Positions 45,016-60,000 of a DNA stretch of 64,000 nt are shown here, piece by piece. The DNA is taken from assembly GCA_035578175.1 (NCBI GenBank), contig JAQMRL010000004.1, forward strand, positions 77,241,401-77,305,400. Direction: 5' to 3'. How positions within the stretch are numbered: position 1 is the stretch's first letter; each line of letters opens with the position of its first letter. Origin of the DNA: Catonia carolina (lineage: Eukaryota; Arthropoda; Insecta; Hemiptera; Achilidae). Position numbers and translations under genes: made by a program. The notes under the pieces were generated by a model. That model was not told where the DNA came from. It saw nothing but the letters and a program-made list of their open reading frames with translations, and searched no databases.

Positions 45016-48000
45016 GTGTGATTGTAATGTAAAATCCACACCTAATGCCAGCCTCTAGTTAACAGTAGGGCAAAACATATGAAGGTACCTTTTAATGAGA
45101 TTTATAGTTTCTAGGTAAATATCACTTACGAAATATGTAGTACCCCATTGTAGAGATCTTTCGAGTTTTTAAGGAAATTAAAAGTTGGTTTCTGTTGCTG
45201 CTAAATGTTAACACGGTTTTTGAGAAATCACGAGTGTTCATTCGATACCGACACAAAGAAAAATAAACAATTGAGAGTTATCTATTTTTCCTAGTTCGAT
45301 TTTTGTAACCTAATTTTTGGCCAGTAATGTATCATATTTTTAAGGGAATGACTTTATACAACTGAAAATAAATATTACGATACGTAGAAGGCAACTGAAA
45401 AATCTAATTCAAAATATCTTGAGACGAAACAAAGTCAATATCCTATCGGGTAAGAAAATATACCTCATTTATCCGTTTTATAACAAGAAAACTATTTTGC
45501 TCTACCAACGAGCATTAGTCGAAAAATAATAATCAACGGTCTGACAAAATGATGATATTATATTGGGCGATGTAATTTCGAAAAAGCTTTTCTGGCTTTA
45601 CTCTTATTTCATTAGTTCCTGTATTTTAAGATGTATGAAATTTATTGTGGCCATAATGAAAAGGTAGAGTGTTAAACATTTTTTGCTTGTAGTTTGCTAG
45701 TTCCTGACCGTAAATATGTCTTCATTTTTACCACCGGGTCAGCCAATTATATGACTAAAGCACGTAAGAACAGAAGAGGTAGAGGTATAAATGACACTAG
45801 TCAGAGTTATCTCATCTGAGTTGCATGAATTTCATTTTACAATCAAACCCTGTTGATTATGAAATACAGGTGTCATTCGGAGAGTCGAAAGTACATGATT
45901 TTCCGAAGGACTGGCATTCTGATAAGTATAATTATAAACGCTGTGAGAAGACCATGTAAACCAACTCAACTCGTCTTACTCAGAAAAGATTTTAGAGCTT
46001 CAAACCACCTTGCCCGCTGCTTACCTAAAAAACAATATTCATTGCTCAACAATTTCAACAGCCAGCATTTTAGTTTACTGACAAATTGGATTGAAAATAA
46101 GTAATGTTATTAGCCTACCCTGCCTAAGAGAACGCATGACATGTTCGGCTTCGGAACGTTAAAAAGTTGCATCTGATAATGCTTTTAAAATTGTAATATT
46201 CGAACAAGCTGCCTACATAAACACTGATTACAGGCCTAAAACTATATAAAATCACAGCCATCGGGATCGCAATTTTTCTGCTTACATTTTTGCTACGGCA
46301 ATTAAGCGAATGCGGTCGCCGAATTTTTTTTTATTTATCTCATGTGTACGAATCAGGTATTAAAGGTTATAGTTTTACACTGCCTGTGTAGAAGATATAA
46401 ATACTGCTTATAAATTTCCCGTTAACTAACAGATCCTAAATCAACGAAAAATAGACTTGACAAGACGTTACTTGAAAAATCATTTTTGATTTACGCTAAT
46501 ATTGTGTTTAACAGAAACACAAATATATGTATCAACATATAACTGGTAGTCAACAAACGATCTGTTAGGGTTGCGTGAGTAAGTCGGGCCAAGTGGAGTG
46601 TGATGCGCATGTGACGTCAACGGCTCAGGTAATAATTGCCCAATCAGAGTCTCGTATTTTCGGCCAATAAGAAAGCCCAGTTTTAACCAATCAGATGTCT
46701 TCTCTTGCGTCATTTTGATTGGTCAATATTGTCCAATCAGAGAGTTTATATAACTGTACTACGTCACACCGATGTCAACCAATGACAAAGTGTCTCGAGC
46801 GTTACGTCATTCGTCAGGATATGCGGCTTTCTGATTGGTCCGTACTGATTCTGGGCGTCACGTCGAGTGTGATTGTAATGTAAAATCCACACCTAATGCC
46901 AGCCTCTAGTTAACAGTAGGGCAAAACATATGAAGGTACCTTTTAATGAGATTTATAGTTTCTAGGTAAATATCACTTACGAAATATGTAGTACCCCATT
47001 GTAGAGATCTTTCGAGTTTTTAAGGAAATTAAAAGTTGGTTTCTGTTGCTGCTAAATGTTAACACGGTTTTTGAGAAATCACGAGTGTTCTTCGATACCG
47101 ACACAAAGAAAAATAAACAATTGAGAGTTATCTATTTTTCCTAGTTCGATTTTTGTAACCTAATTTTTGGCCAGTAATGTATCATATTTTTAAGGGAATG
47201 ACTTTATACAACTGAAAATAAATATTACGATACGTAGAAGGCAACTGAAAAATCTAATTCAAAATATCTTGAGACGAAACAAAGTCAATATCCTATCGGG
47301 TAAGAAAATATACCTCATTTATCCGTTTTATAACAAGAAAACTATTTTGCTCTACCAACGAGCATTAGTCGAAAAATAATAATCAACGGTCTGACAAAAT
47401 GATGATATTATATTGGGCGATGTAATTTCGAAAAAGCTTTTCTGGCTTTACTCTTATTTCATTAGTTCCTGTATTTTAAGATGTATGAAATTTATTGTGG
47501 CCATAATGAAAAGGTAGAGTGTTAAACATTTTTTGCTTGTAGTTTGCTAGTTCCTGACCGTAAATATGTCTTCATTTTTACCACCGGGTCAGCCAATTAT
47601 ATGACTAAAGCACGTAAGAACAGAAGAGGTAGAGGTATAAATGACACTAGTCAGAGTTATCTCATCTGAGTTGCATGAATTTCATTTTACAATCAAACCC
47701 TGTTGATTATGAAATACAGGTGTCATTCGGAGAGTCGAAAGTACATGATTTTCCGAAGGACTGGCATTCTGATAAGTATAATTATAAACGCTGTGAGAAG
47801 ACCATGTAAACCAACTCAACTCGTCTCACTCAGAAAAGATTTTAGAGCTTCAAACCACCTTGCCCGCTGCTTACCTAAAAAACAATATTCATTGCTCAAC
47901 AATTTCAACAGCCAGCATTTTAGTTTACTGACAAATTGGATTGAAAATAAGTAATGTTATTAGCCTACCCTGCCTAAGAGAACGCATGACATGTTCGGCT

Positions 48001-51000
48001 TCGGAACGTTAAAAAGTTGCATCTGATAATGCTTTTAAAATTGTAATATTCGAACAAGCTGCCTACATAAACACTGATTACAGGCCTAAAACTATATAAA
48101 ATCACAGCCATCGGGATCGCAATTTTTCTGCTTACATTTTTGCTACGGCAATTAAGCGAATGCGGTCGCCGAATTTTTTTTTATTTATCTCATGTGTACG
48201 AATCAGGTATTAAAGGTTATAGTTTTACACTGCCTGTGTAGAAGATATAAATACTGCTTATAAATTTCCCGTTAACTAACAGATCCTAAATCAACGAAAA
48301 ATAGACTTGACAAGACGTTACTTGAAAAATCATTTTTGATTTACGCTAATATTGTGTTTAACAGAAACACAAATATATGTATCAACATATAACTGGTAGT
48401 CAACAAACGATCTGTTAGGGTTGCGTGAGTAAGTCGGGCCAAGTGGAGTGTGATGCGCATGTGACGTCAACGGCTCAGGTAATAATTGCCCAATCAGAGT
48501 CTCGTATTTTCGGCCAATAAGAAAGCCCAGTTTTAACCAATCAGATGTCTTCTCTTGCGTCATTTTGATTGGTCAATATTGTCCAATCAGAGAGTTTATA
48601 TAACTGTACTACGTCACACCGATGTCAACCAATGACAAAGTGTCTCGAGCGTTACGTCATTCGTCAGGATATGCGGCTTTCTGATTGGTCCGTACTGATT
48701 CTGGGCGTCACGTCGAGTGTGATTGTAATGTAAAATCCACACCTAATGCCAGCCTCTAGTTAACAGTAGGGCAAAACATATGAAGGTACCTTTTAATGAG
48801 ATTTATAGTTTCTAGGTAAATATCACTTACGAAATATGTAGTACCCCATTGTAGAGATCTTTCGAGTTTTTAAGGAAATTAAAAGTTGGTTTCTGTTGCT
48901 GCTAAATGTTAACACGGTTTTTGAGAAATCACGAGTGTTCTTCGATACCGACACAAAGAAAAATAAACAATTGAGAGTTATCTATTTTTCCTAGTTCGAT
49001 TTTTGTAACCTAATTTTTGGCCAGTAATGTATCATATTTTTAAGGGAATGACTTTATACAACTGAAAATAAATATTACGATACGTAGAAGGCAACTGAAA
49101 AATCTAATTCAAAATATCTTGAGACGAAACAAAGTCAATATCCTATCGGGTAAGAAAATATACCTCATTTATCCGTTTTATAACAAGAAAACTATTTTGC
49201 TCTACCAACGAGCATTAGTCGAAAAATAATAATCAACGGTCTGACAAAATGATGATATTATATTGGGCGATGTAATTTCGAAAAAGCTTTTCTGGCTTTA
49301 CTCTTATTTCATTAGTTCCTGTATTTTAAGATGTATGAAATTTATTGTGGCCATAATGAAAAGGTAGAGTGTTAAACATTTTTTGCTTGTAGTTTGCTAG
49401 TTCCTGACCGTAAATATGTCTTCATTTTTACCACCGGGTCAGCCAATTATATGACTAAAGCACGTAAGAACAGAAGAGGTAGAGGTATAAATGACACTAG
49501 TCAGAGTTATCTCATCTGAGTTGCATGAATTTCATTTTACAATCAAACCCTGTTGATTATGAAATACAGGTGTCATTCGGAGAGTCGAAAGTACATGATT
49601 TTCCGAAGGACTGGCATTCTGATAAGTATAATTATAAACGCTGTGAGAAGACCATGTAAACCAACTCAACTCGTCTCACTCAGAAAAGATTTTAGAGCTT
49701 CAAACCACCTTGCCCGCTGCTTACCTAAAAAACAATATTCATTGCTCAACAATTTCAACAGCCAGCATTTTAGTTTACTGACAAATTGGATTGAAAATAA
49801 GTAATGTTATTAGCCTACCCTGCCTAAGAGAACGCATGACATGTTCGGCTTCGGAACGTTAAAAAGTTGCATCTGATAATGCTTTTAAAATTGTAATATT
49901 CGAACAAGCTGCCTACATAAACACTGATTACAGGCCTAAAACTATATAAAATCACAGCCATCGGGATCGCAATTTTTCTGCTTACATTTTTGCTACGGCA
50001 ATTAAGCGAATGCGGTCGCCGAATTTTTTTTTATTTATCTCATGTGTACGAATCAGGTATTAAAGGTTATAGTTTTACACTGCCTGTGTAGAAGATATAA
50101 ATACTGCTTATAAATTTCCCGTTAACTAACAGATCCTAAATCAACGAAAAATAGACTTGACAAGACGTTACTTGAAAAATCATTTTTGATTTACGCTAAT
50201 ATTGTGTTTAACAGAAACACAAATATATGTATCAACATATAACTGGTAGTCAACAAACGATCTGTTAGGGTTGCGTGAGTAAGTCGGGCCAAGTGGAGTG
50301 TGATGCGCATGTGACGTCAACGGCTCAGGTAATAATTGCCCAATCAGAGTCTCGTATTTTCGGCCAATAAGAAAGCCCAGTTTTAACCAATCAGATGTCT
50401 TCTCTTGCGTCATTTTGATTGGTCAATATTGTCCAATCAGAGAGTTTATATAACTGTACTACGTCACACCGATGTCAACCAATGACAAAGTGTCTCGAGC
50501 GTTACGTCATTCGTCAGGATATGCGGCTTTCTGATTGGTCCGTACTGATTCTGGGCGTCACGTCGAGTGTGATTGTAATGTAAAATCCACACCTAATGCC
50601 AGCCTCTAGTTAACAGTAGGGCAAAACATATGAAGGTACCTTTTAATGAGATTTATAGTTTCTAGGTAAATATCACTTACGAAATATGTAGTACCCCATT
50701 GTAGAGATCTTTCGAGTTTTTAAGGAAATTAAAAGTTGGTTTCTGTTGCTGCTAAATGTTAACACGGTTTTTGAGAAATCACGAGTGTTCATTCGATACC
50801 GACACAAAGAAAAATAAACAATTGAGAGTTATCTATTTTTCCTAGTTCGATTTTTGTAACCTAATTTTTGGCCAGTAATGTATCATATTTTTAAGGGAAT
50901 GACTTTATACAACTGAAAATAAATATTACGATACGTAGAAGGCAACTGAAAAATCTAATTCAAAATATCTTGAGACGAAACAAAGTCAATATCCTATCGG

Positions 51001-54000
51001 GTAAGAAAATATACCTCATTTATCCGTTTTATAACAAGAAAACTATTTTGCTCTACCAACGAGCATTAGTCGAAAAATAATAATCAACGGTCTGACAAAA
51101 TGATGATATTATATTGGGCGATGTAATTTCGAAAAAGCTTTTCTGGCTTTACTCTTATTTCATTAGTTCCTGTATTTTAAGATGTATGAAATTTATTGTG
51201 GCCATAATGAAAAGGTAGAGTGTTAAACATTTTTTGCTTGTAGTTTGCTAGTTCCTGACCGTAAATATGTCTTCATTTTTACCACCGGGTCAGCCAATTA
51301 TATGACTAAAGCACGTAAGAACAGAAGAGGTAGAGGTATAAATGACACTAGTCAGAGTTATCTCATCTGAGTTGCATGAATTTCATTTTACAATCAAACC
51401 CTGTTGATTATGAAATACAGGTGTCATTCGGAGAGTCGAAAGTACATGATTTTCCGAAGGACTGGCATTCTGATAAGTATAATTATAAACGCTGTGAGAA
51501 GACCATGTAAACCAACTCAACTCGTCTCACTCAGAAAAGATTTTAGAGCTTCAAACCACCTTGCCCGCTGCTTACCTAAAAAACAATATTCATTGCTCAA
51601 CAATTTCAACAGCCAGCATTTTAGTTTACTGACAAATTGGATTGAAAATAAGTAATGTTATTAGCCTACCCTGCCTAAGAGAACGCATGACATGTTCGGC
51701 TTCGGAACGTTAAAAAGTTGCATCTGATAATGCTTTTAAAATTGTAATATTCGAACAAGCTGCCTACATAAACACTGATTACAGGCCTAAAACTATATAA
51801 AATCACAGCCATCGGGATCGCAATTTTTCTGCTTACATTTTTGCTACGGCAATTAAGCGAATGCGGTCGCCGAATTTTTTTTTATTTATCTCATGTGTAC
51901 GAATCAGGTATTAAAGGTTATAGTTTTACACTGCCTGTGTAGAAGATATAAATACTGCTTATAAATTTCCCGTTAACTAACAGATCCTAAATCAACGAAA
52001 AATAGACTTGACAAGACGTTACTTGAAAAATCATTTTTGATTTACGCTAATATTGTGTTTAACAGAAACACAAATATATGTATCAACATATAACTGGTAG
52101 TCAACAAACGATCTGTTAGGGTTGCGTGAGTAAGTCGGGCCAAGTGGAGTGTGATGCGCATGTGACGTCAACGGCTCAGGTAATAATTGCCCAATCAGAG
52201 TCTCGTATTTTCGGCCAATAAGAAAGCCCAGTTTTAACCAATCAGATGTCTTCTCTTGCGTCATTTTGATTGGTCAATATTGTCCAATCAGAGAGTTTAT
52301 ATAACTGTACTACGTCACACCGATGTCAACCAATGACAAAGTGTCTCGAGCGTTACGTCATTCGTCAGGATATGCGGCTTTCTGATTGGTCCGTACTGAT
52401 TCTGGGCGTCACGTCGAGTGTGATTGTAATGTAAAATCCACACCTAATGCCAGCCTCTAGTTAACAGTAGGGCAAAACATATGAAGGTACCTTTTAATGA
52501 GATTTATAGTTTCTAGGTAAATATCACTTACGAAATATGTAGTACCCCATTGTAGAGATCTTTCGAGTTTTTAAGGAAATTAAAAGTTGGTTTCTGTTGC
52601 TGCTAAATGTTAACACGGTTTTTGAGAAATCACGAGTGTTCATTCGATACCGACACAAAGAAAAATAAACAATTGAGAGTTATCTATTTTTCCTAGTTCG
52701 ATTTTTGTAACCTAATTTTTGGCCAGTAATGTATCATATTTTTAAGGGAATGACTTTATACAACTGAAAATAAATATTACGATACGTAGAAGGCAACTGA
52801 AAAATCTAATTCAAAATATCTTGAGACGAAACAAAGTCAATATCCTATCGGGTAAGAAAATATACCTCATTTATCCGTTTTATAACAAGAAAACTATTTT
52901 GCTCTACCAACGAGCATTAGTCGAAAAATAATAATCAACGGTCTGACAAAATGATGATATTATATTGGGCGATGTAATTTCGAAAAAGCTTTTCTGGCTT
53001 TACTCTTATTTCATTAGTTCCTGTATTTTAAGATGTATGAAATTTATTGTGGCCATAATGAAAAGGTAGAGTGTTAAACATTTTTTGCTTGTAGTTTGCT
53101 AGTTCCTGACCGTAAATATGTCTTCATTTTTACCACCGGGTCAGCCAATTATATGACTAAAGCACGTAAGAACAGAAGAGGTAGAGGTATAAATGACACT
53201 AGTCAGAGTTATCTCATCTGAGTTGCATGAATTTCATTTTACAATCAAACCCTGTTGATTATGAAATACAGGTGTCATTCGGAGAGTCGAAAGTACATGA
53301 TTTTCCGAAGGACTGGCATTCTGATAAGTATAATTATAAACGCTGTGAGAAGACCATGTAAACCAACTCAACTCGTCTCACTCAGAAAAGATTTTAGAGC
53401 TTCAAACCACCTTGCCCGCTGCTTACCTAAAAAACAATATTCATTGCTCAACAATTTCAACAGCCAGCATTTTAGTTTACTGACAAATTGGATTGAAAAT
53501 AAGTAATGTTATTAGCCTACCCTGCCTAAGAGAACGCATGACATGTTCGGCTTCGGAACGTTAAAAAGTTGCATCTGATAATGCTTTTAAAATTGTAATA
53601 TTCGAACAAGCTGCCTACATAAACACTGATTACAGGCCTAAAACTATATAAAATCACAGCCATCGGGATCGCAATTTTTCTGCTTACATTTTTGCTACGG
53701 CAATTAAGCGAATGCGGTCGCCGAATTTTTTTTTATTTATCTCATGTGTACGAATCAGGTATTAAAGGTTATAGTTTTACACTGCCTGTGTAGAAGATAT
53801 AAATACTGCTTATAAATTTCCCGTTAACTAACAGATCCTAAATCAACGAAAAATAGACTTGACAAGACGTTACTTGAAAAATCATTTTTGATTTACGCTA
53901 ATATTGTGTTTAACAGAAACACAAATATATGTATCAACATATAACTGGTAGTCAACAAACGATCTGTTAGGGTTGCGTGAGTAAGTCGGGCCAAGTGGAG

Positions 54001-57000
54001 TGTGATGCGCATGTGACGTCAACGGCTCAGGTAATAATTGCCCAATCAGAGTCTCGTATTTTCGGCCAATAAGAAAGCCCAGTTTTAACCAATCAGATGT
54101 CTTCTCTTGCGTCATTTTGATTGGTCAATATTGTCCAATCAGAGAGTTTATATAACTGTACTACGTCACACCGATGTCAACCAATGACAAAGTGTCTCGA
54201 GCGTTACGTCATTCGTCAGGATATGCGGCTTTCTGATTGGTCCGTACTGATTCTGGGCGTCACGTCGAGTGTGATTGTAATGTAAAATCCACACCTAATG
54301 CCAGCCTCTAGTTAACAGTAGGGCAAAACATATGAAGGTACCTTTTAATGAGATTTATAGTTTCTAGGTAAATATCACTTACGAAATATGTAGTACCCCA
54401 TTGTAGAGATCTTTCGAGTTTTTAAGGAAATTAAAAGTTGGTTTCTGTTGCTGCTAAATGTTAACACGGTTTTTGAGAAATCACGAGTGTTCATTCGATA
54501 CCGACACAAAGAAAAATAAACAATTGAGAGTTATCTATTTTTCCTAGTTCGATTTTTGTAACCTAATTTTTGGCCAGTAATGTATCATATTTTTAAGGGA
54601 ATGACTTTATACAACTGAAAATAAATATTACGATACGTAGAAGGCAACTGAAAAATCTAATTCAAAATATCTTGAGACGAAACAAAGTCAATATCCTATC
54701 GGGTAAGAAAATATACCTCATTTATCCGTTTTATAACAAGAAAACTATTTTGCTCTACCAACGAGCATTAGTCGAAAAATAATAATCAACGGTCTGACAA
54801 AATGATGATATTATATTGGGCGATGTAATTTCGAAAAAGCTTTTCTGGCTTTACTCTTATTTCATTAGTTCCTGTATTTTAAGATGTATGAAATTTATTG
54901 TGGCCATAATGAAAAGGTAGAGTGTTAAACATTTTTTGCTTGTAGTTTGCTAGTTCCTGACCGTAAATATGTCTTCATTTTTACCACCGGGTCAGCCAAT
55001 TATATGACTAAAGCACGTAAGAACAGAAGAGGTAGAGGTATAAATGACACTAGTCAGAGTTATCTCATCTGAGTTGCATGAATTTCATTTTACAATCAAA
55101 CCCTGTTGATTATGAAATACAGGTGTCATTCGGAGAGTCGAAAGTACATGATTTTCCGAAGGACTGGCATTCTGATAAGTATAATTATAAACGCTGTGAG
55201 AAGACCATGTAAACCAACTCAACTCGTCTCACTCAGAAAAGATTTTAGAGCTTCAAACCACCTTGCCCGCTGCTTACCTAAAAAACAATATTCATTGCTC
55301 AACAATTTCAACAGCCAGCATTTTAGTTTACTGACAAATTGGATTGAAAATAAGTAATGTTATTAGCCTACCCTGCCTAAGAGAACGCATGACATGTTCG
55401 GCTTCGGAACGTTAAAAAGTTGCATCTGATAATGCTTTTAAAATTGTAATATTCGAACAAGCTGCCTACATAAACACTGATTACAGGCCTAAAACTATAT
55501 AAAATCACAGCCATCGGGATCGCAATTTTTCTGCTTACATTTTTGCTACGGCAATTAAGCGAATGCGGTCGCCGAATTTTTTTTTATTTATCTCATGTGT
55601 ACGAATCAGGTATTAAAGGTTATAGTTTTACACTGCCTGTGTAGAAGATATAAATACTGCTTATAAATTTCCCGTTAACTAACAGATCCTAAATCAACGA
55701 AAAATAGACTTGACAAGACGTTACTTGAAAAATCATTTTTGATTTACGCTAATATTGTGTTTAACAGAAACACAAATATATGTATCAACATATAACTGGT
55801 AGTCAACAAACGATCTGTTAGGGTTGCGTGAGTAAGTCGGGCCAAGTGGAGTGTGATGCGCATGTGACGTCAACGGCTCAGGTAATAATTGCCCAATCAG
55901 AGTCTCGTATTTTCGGCCAATAAGAAAGCCCAGTTTTAACCAATCAGATGTCTTCTCTTGCGTCATTTTGATTGGTCAATATTGTCCAATCAGAGAGTTT
56001 ATATAACTGTACTACGTCACACCGATGTCAACCAATGACAAAGTGTCTCGAGCGTTACGTCATTCGTCAGGATATGCGGCTTTCTGATTGGTCCGTACTG
56101 ATTCTGGGCGTCACGTCGAGTGTGATTGTAATGTAAAATCCACACCTAATGCCAGCCTCTAGTTAACAGTAGGGCAAAACATATGAAGGTACCTTTTAAT
56201 GAGATTTATAGTTTCTAGGTAAATATCACTTACGAAATATGTAGTACCCCATTGTAGAGATCTTTCGAGTTTTTAAGGAAATTAAAAGTTGGTTTCTGTT
56301 GCTGCTAAATGTTAACACGGTTTTTGAGAAATCACGAGTGTTCTTCGATACCGACACAAAGAAAAATAAACAATTGAGAGTTATCTATTTTTCCTAGTTC
56401 GATTTTTGTAACCTAATTTTTGGCCAGTAATGTATCATATTTTTAAGGGAATGACTTTATACAACTGAAAATAAATATTACGATACGTAGAAGGCAACTG
56501 AAAAATCTAATTCAAAATATCTTGAGACGAAACAAAGTCAATATCCTATCGGGTAAGAAAATATACCTCATTTATCCGTTTTATAACAAGAAAACTATTT
56601 TGCTCTACCAACGAGCATTAGTCGAAAAATAATAATCAACGGTCTGACAAAATGATGATATTATATTGGGCGATGTAATTTCGAAAAAGCTTTTCTGGCT
56701 TTACTCTTATTTCATTAGTTCCTGTATTTTAAGATGTATGAAATTTATTGTGGCCATAATGAAAAGGTAGAGTGTTAAACATTTTTTGCTTGTAGTTTGC
56801 TAGTTCCTGACCGTAAATATGTCTTCATTTTTACCACCGGGTCAGCCAATTATATGACTAAAGCACGTAAGAACAGAAGAGGTAGAGGTATAAATGACAC
56901 TAGTCAGAGTTATCTCATCTGAGTTGCATGAATTTCATTTTACAATCAAACCCTGTTGATTATGAAATACAGGTGTCATTCGGAGAGTCGAAAGTACATG

Positions 57001-60000
57001 ATTTTCCGAAGGACTGGCATTCTGATAAGTATAATTATAAACGCTGTGAGAAGACCATGTAAACCAACTCAACTCGTCTCACTCAGAAAAGATTTTAGAG
57101 CTTCAAACCACCTTGCCCGCTGCTTACCTAAAAAACAATATTCATTGCTCAACAATTTCAACAGCCAGCATTTTAGTTTACTGACAAATTGGATTGAAAA
57201 TAAGTAATGTTATTAGCCTACCCTGCCTAAGAGAACGCATGACATGTTCGGCTTCGGAACGTTAAAAAGTTGCATCTGATAATGCTTTTAAAATTGTAAT
57301 ATTCGAACAAGCTGCCTAAATAAACACTGATTACAGGCCTAAAACTATATAAAATCACAGCCATCGGGATCGCAATTTTTCTGCTTACATTTTTGCTACG
57401 GCAATTAAGCGAATGCGGTCGCCGAATTTTTTTTTATTTATCTCATGTGTACGAATCAGGTATTAAAGGTTATAGTTTTACACTGCCTGTGTAGAAGATA
57501 TAAATACTGCTTATAAATTTCCCGTTAACTAACAGATCCTAAATCAACGAAAAATAGACTTGACAAGACGTTACTTGAAAAATCATTTTTGATTTACGCT
57601 AATATTGTGTTTAACAGAAACACAAATATATGTATCAACATATAACTGGTAGTCAACAAACGATCTGTTAGGGTTGCGTGAGTAAGTCGGGCCAAGTGGA
57701 GTGTGATGCGCATGTGACGTCAACGGCTCAGGTAATAATTGCCCAATCAGAGTCTCGTATTTTCGGCCAATAAGAAAGCCCAGTTTTAACCAATCAGATG
57801 TCTTCTCTTGCGTCATTTTGATTGGTCAATATTGTCCAATCAGAGAGTTTATATAACTGTACTACGTCACACCGATGTCAACCAATGACAAAGTGTCTCG
57901 AGCGTTACGTCATTCGTCAGGATATGCGGCTTTCTGATTGGTCCGTACTGATTCTGGGCGTCACGTCGAGTGTGATTGTAATGTAAAATCCACACCTAAT
58001 GCCAGCCTCTAGTTAACAGTAGGGCAAAACATATGAAGGTACCTTTTAATGAGATTTATAGTTTCTAGGTAAATATCACTTACGAAATATGTAGTACCCC
58101 ATTGTAGAGATCTTTCGAGTTTTTAAGGAAATTAAAAGTTGGTTTCTGTTGCTGCTAAATGTTAACACGGTTTTTGAGAAATCACGAGTGTTCATTCGAT
58201 ACCGACACAAAGAAAAATAAACAATTGAGAGTTATCTATTTTTCCTAGTTCGATTTTTGTAACCTAATTTTTGGCCAGTAATGTATCATATTTTTAAGGG
58301 AATGACTTTATACAACTGAAAATAAATATTACGATACGTAGAAGGCAACTGAAAAATCTAATTTAAAATATCTTGAGACGAAACAAAGTCAATATCCTAT
58401 CGGGTAAGAAAATATACCTCATTTATCCGTTTTATAACAAGAAAACTATTTTGCTCTACCAACGAGCATTAGTCGAAAAATAATAATCAACGGTCTGACA
58501 AAATGATGATATTATATTGGGCGATGTAATTTCGAAAAAGCTTTTCTGGCTTTACTCTTATTTCATTAGTTCCTGTATTTTAAGATGTATGAAATTTATT
58601 GTGGCCATAATGAAAAGGTAGAGTGTTAAACATTTTTTGCTTGTAGTTTGCTAGTTCCTGACCGTAAATATGTCTTCATTTTTACCACCGGGTCAGCCAA
58701 TTATATGACTAAAGCACGTAAGAACAGAAGAGGTAGAGGTATAAATGACACTAGTCAGAGTTATCTCATCTGAGTTGCATGAATTTCATTTTACAATCAA
58801 ACCCTGTTGATTATGAAATACAGGTGTCATTCGGAGAGTCGAAAGTACATGATTTTCCGAAGGACTGGCATTCTGATAAGTATAATTATAAACGCTGTGA
58901 GAAGACCATGTAAACCAACTCAACTCGTCTCACTCAGAAAAGATTTTAGAGCTTCAAACCACCTTGCCCGCTGCTTACCTAAAAAACAATATTCATTGCT
59001 CAACAATTTCAACAGCCAGCATTTTAGTTTACTGACAAATTGGATTGAAAATAAGTAATGTTATTAGCCTACCCTGCCTAAGAGAACGCATGACATGTTC
59101 GGCTTCGGAACGTTAAAAAGTTGCATCTGATAATGCTTTTAAAATTGTAATATTCGAACAAGCTGCCTACATAAACACTGATTACAGGCCTAAAACTATA
59201 TAAAATCACAGCCATCGGGATCGCAATTTTTCTGCTTACATTTTTGCTACGGCAATTAAGCGAATGCGGTCGCCGAATTTTTTTTTATTTATCTCATGTG
59301 TACGAATCAGGTATTAAAGGTTATAGTTTTACACTGCCTGTGTAGAAGATATAAATACTGCTTATAAATTTCCCGTTAACTAACAGATCCTAAATCAACG
59401 AAAAATAGACTTGACAAGACGTTACTTGAAAAATCATTTTTGATTTACGCTAATATTGTGTTTAACAGAAACACAAATATATGTATCAACATATAACTGG
59501 TAGTCAACAAACGATCTGTTAGGGTTGCGTGAGTAAGTCGGGCCAAGTGGAGTGTGATGCGCATGTGACGTCAACGGCTCAGGTAATAATTGCCCAATCA
59601 GAGTCTCGTATTTTCGGCCAATAAGAAAGCCCAGTTTTAACCAATCAGATGTCTTCTCTTGCGTCATTTTGATTGGTCAATATTGTCCAATCAGAGAGTT
59701 TATATAACTGTACTACGTCACACCGATGTCAACCAATGACAAAGTGTCTCGAGCGTTACGTCATTCGTCAGGATATGCGGCTTTCTGATTGGTCCGTACT
59801 GATTCTGGGCGTCACGTCGAGTGTGATTGTAATGTAAAATCCACACTTATGCCAGCTTCTAGTTAACAGTAGGGCAAAACATATGAAGGTACCTTTTAAT
59901 GAGATTTATAGTTTCTAGGTAAATATCACTTACGAAATATGTAGTACCCCATTGTAGAGATCTTTCGAGTTTTTAAGGAAATTAAAAGTTGGTTTCTGTT

